Part shown: one piece after another, positions 54,299-54,320 of the stretch | Position numbering within the stretch: position 1 is the stretch's first letter | How the letters are laid out: each line of letters starts with the position of its first letter | Assembly (NCBI GenBank): GCA_024648695.1 | Contig: JACAVV010000034.1 | Span: 1-54,320 of the forward strand | DNA: 54,320 bases | Source of the DNA: Nitrospina sp. | Lineage (GTDB): Bacteria; Nitrospinota; Nitrospinia; Nitrospinales; JACRGP01 | Direction of reading: 5' to 3' | The notes under the pieces: model-generated | The model's input: only the letters and a program-made list of their open reading frames with translations | Databases searched by the model: none | What the model was told of the DNA's origin: nothing | Program-made: the position numbers and the translations under genes

Positions 54299-54320
54299 AT
54301 GTCCCAACCTGGATTTTTTG
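54299..54320 (+). CDS. Start of a gene cut by the window end
   Basis: ATG at 54299 preceded by AAAGGAA at about seven bases and open to the window edge (first residues MSQPGFF). Too short to identify. Confidence 0.4.

Noticed and set aside
1-54320. CRISPR array, insertion sequence or prophage
   Set aside because: No regularly spaced direct repeats, transposase, integrase or phage structural gene was seen on either strand.

Overview
The window comes from a Gram-negative bacterium of moderate GC content. WaaA and LpxK imply a lipid A/Kdo outer membrane. The gene mix points to a Nitrospina-like member of Nitrospinota: a group 3b [NiFe] hydrogenase, a ferredoxin-type NirA nitrite reductase with an FNT channel, NrfHA, 2-oxoacid:ferredoxin oxidoreductases and molybdate uptake. 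This placement is inferred from gene content and remembered family distribution. No rRNA or nitrite oxidoreductase gene is present to prove it.

Layout. 0-7 kb: a beta-propeller (SBBP) protein, then a minus-strand unit waaA-modA-modB-modC with a ModE-like dyad upstream of modA. 7-9 kb: nrfHA, periplasmic nitrite-to-ammonia reduction. 9-24 kb: mixed housekeeping and unknown genes: lpxK, a small methyltransferase, a BtuF-like protein, an FKBP isomerase, a DUF945-like membrane protein, a CBS pair, nadE, a hydrolase, a methyltransferase and a GT2 glycosyltransferase. 22.8-29.6 kb: a tightly overlapping seven-gene minus-strand operon (cPGS-like GTPase, carbamate kinase, HydB, a cNMP-fold protein, HydG, HydD, HydA). 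29.9-36.2 kb: a second overlapping minus-strand operon (porCD fusion, porA, porB, ADP-forming acyl-CoA synthetase, amino-acid dehydrogenase). 36.2-38.3 kb: a small secreted EF-hand-like protein, then a gene-poor stretch with RNA-level signals and rpsU, which lacks any canonical start codon. 38.4-44.9 kb: fhs on minus, diverging from nfnA-nfnB-tdh-kbl on plus. 45-48 kb: a PMCA/SERCA-type P-ATPase. 48-54 kb: a pyridine-nucleotide disulfide oxidoreductase, a TPR protein, a small unknown protein, a degenerate Rieske-fold protein, nirA and an FNT channel.

How the genes fit together. The 22.8-44.9 kb block reads as one metabolic island. Amino acids are deaminated by the Glu/Leu-type dehydrogenase, and the 2-oxoacids are oxidatively decarboxylated by the POR/VOR-type enzyme to acyl-CoA and reduced ferredoxin. 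Acyl-CoA gives ATP through the ADP-forming synthetase. Ferredoxin and NAD(P)H are balanced by NfnAB and released as, or fed by, H2 through the 3b hydrogenase. Threonine enters through Tdh/Kbl, and carbamoyl phosphate can give ATP through carbamate kinase. The logic resembles peptide fermentation known from Pyrococcus. Nitrogen is served by two nitrite-to-ammonia enzymes in different compartments.

The signals most worth following are: the translationally coupled cPGS-ArcC-hydrogenase operon; the rpsU gene with an apparent AUU start behind a leader hairpin; the Rieske-fold protein with both histidine ligands replaced; an orphan minus-strand terminator; and a structured leader near 37.4 kb.
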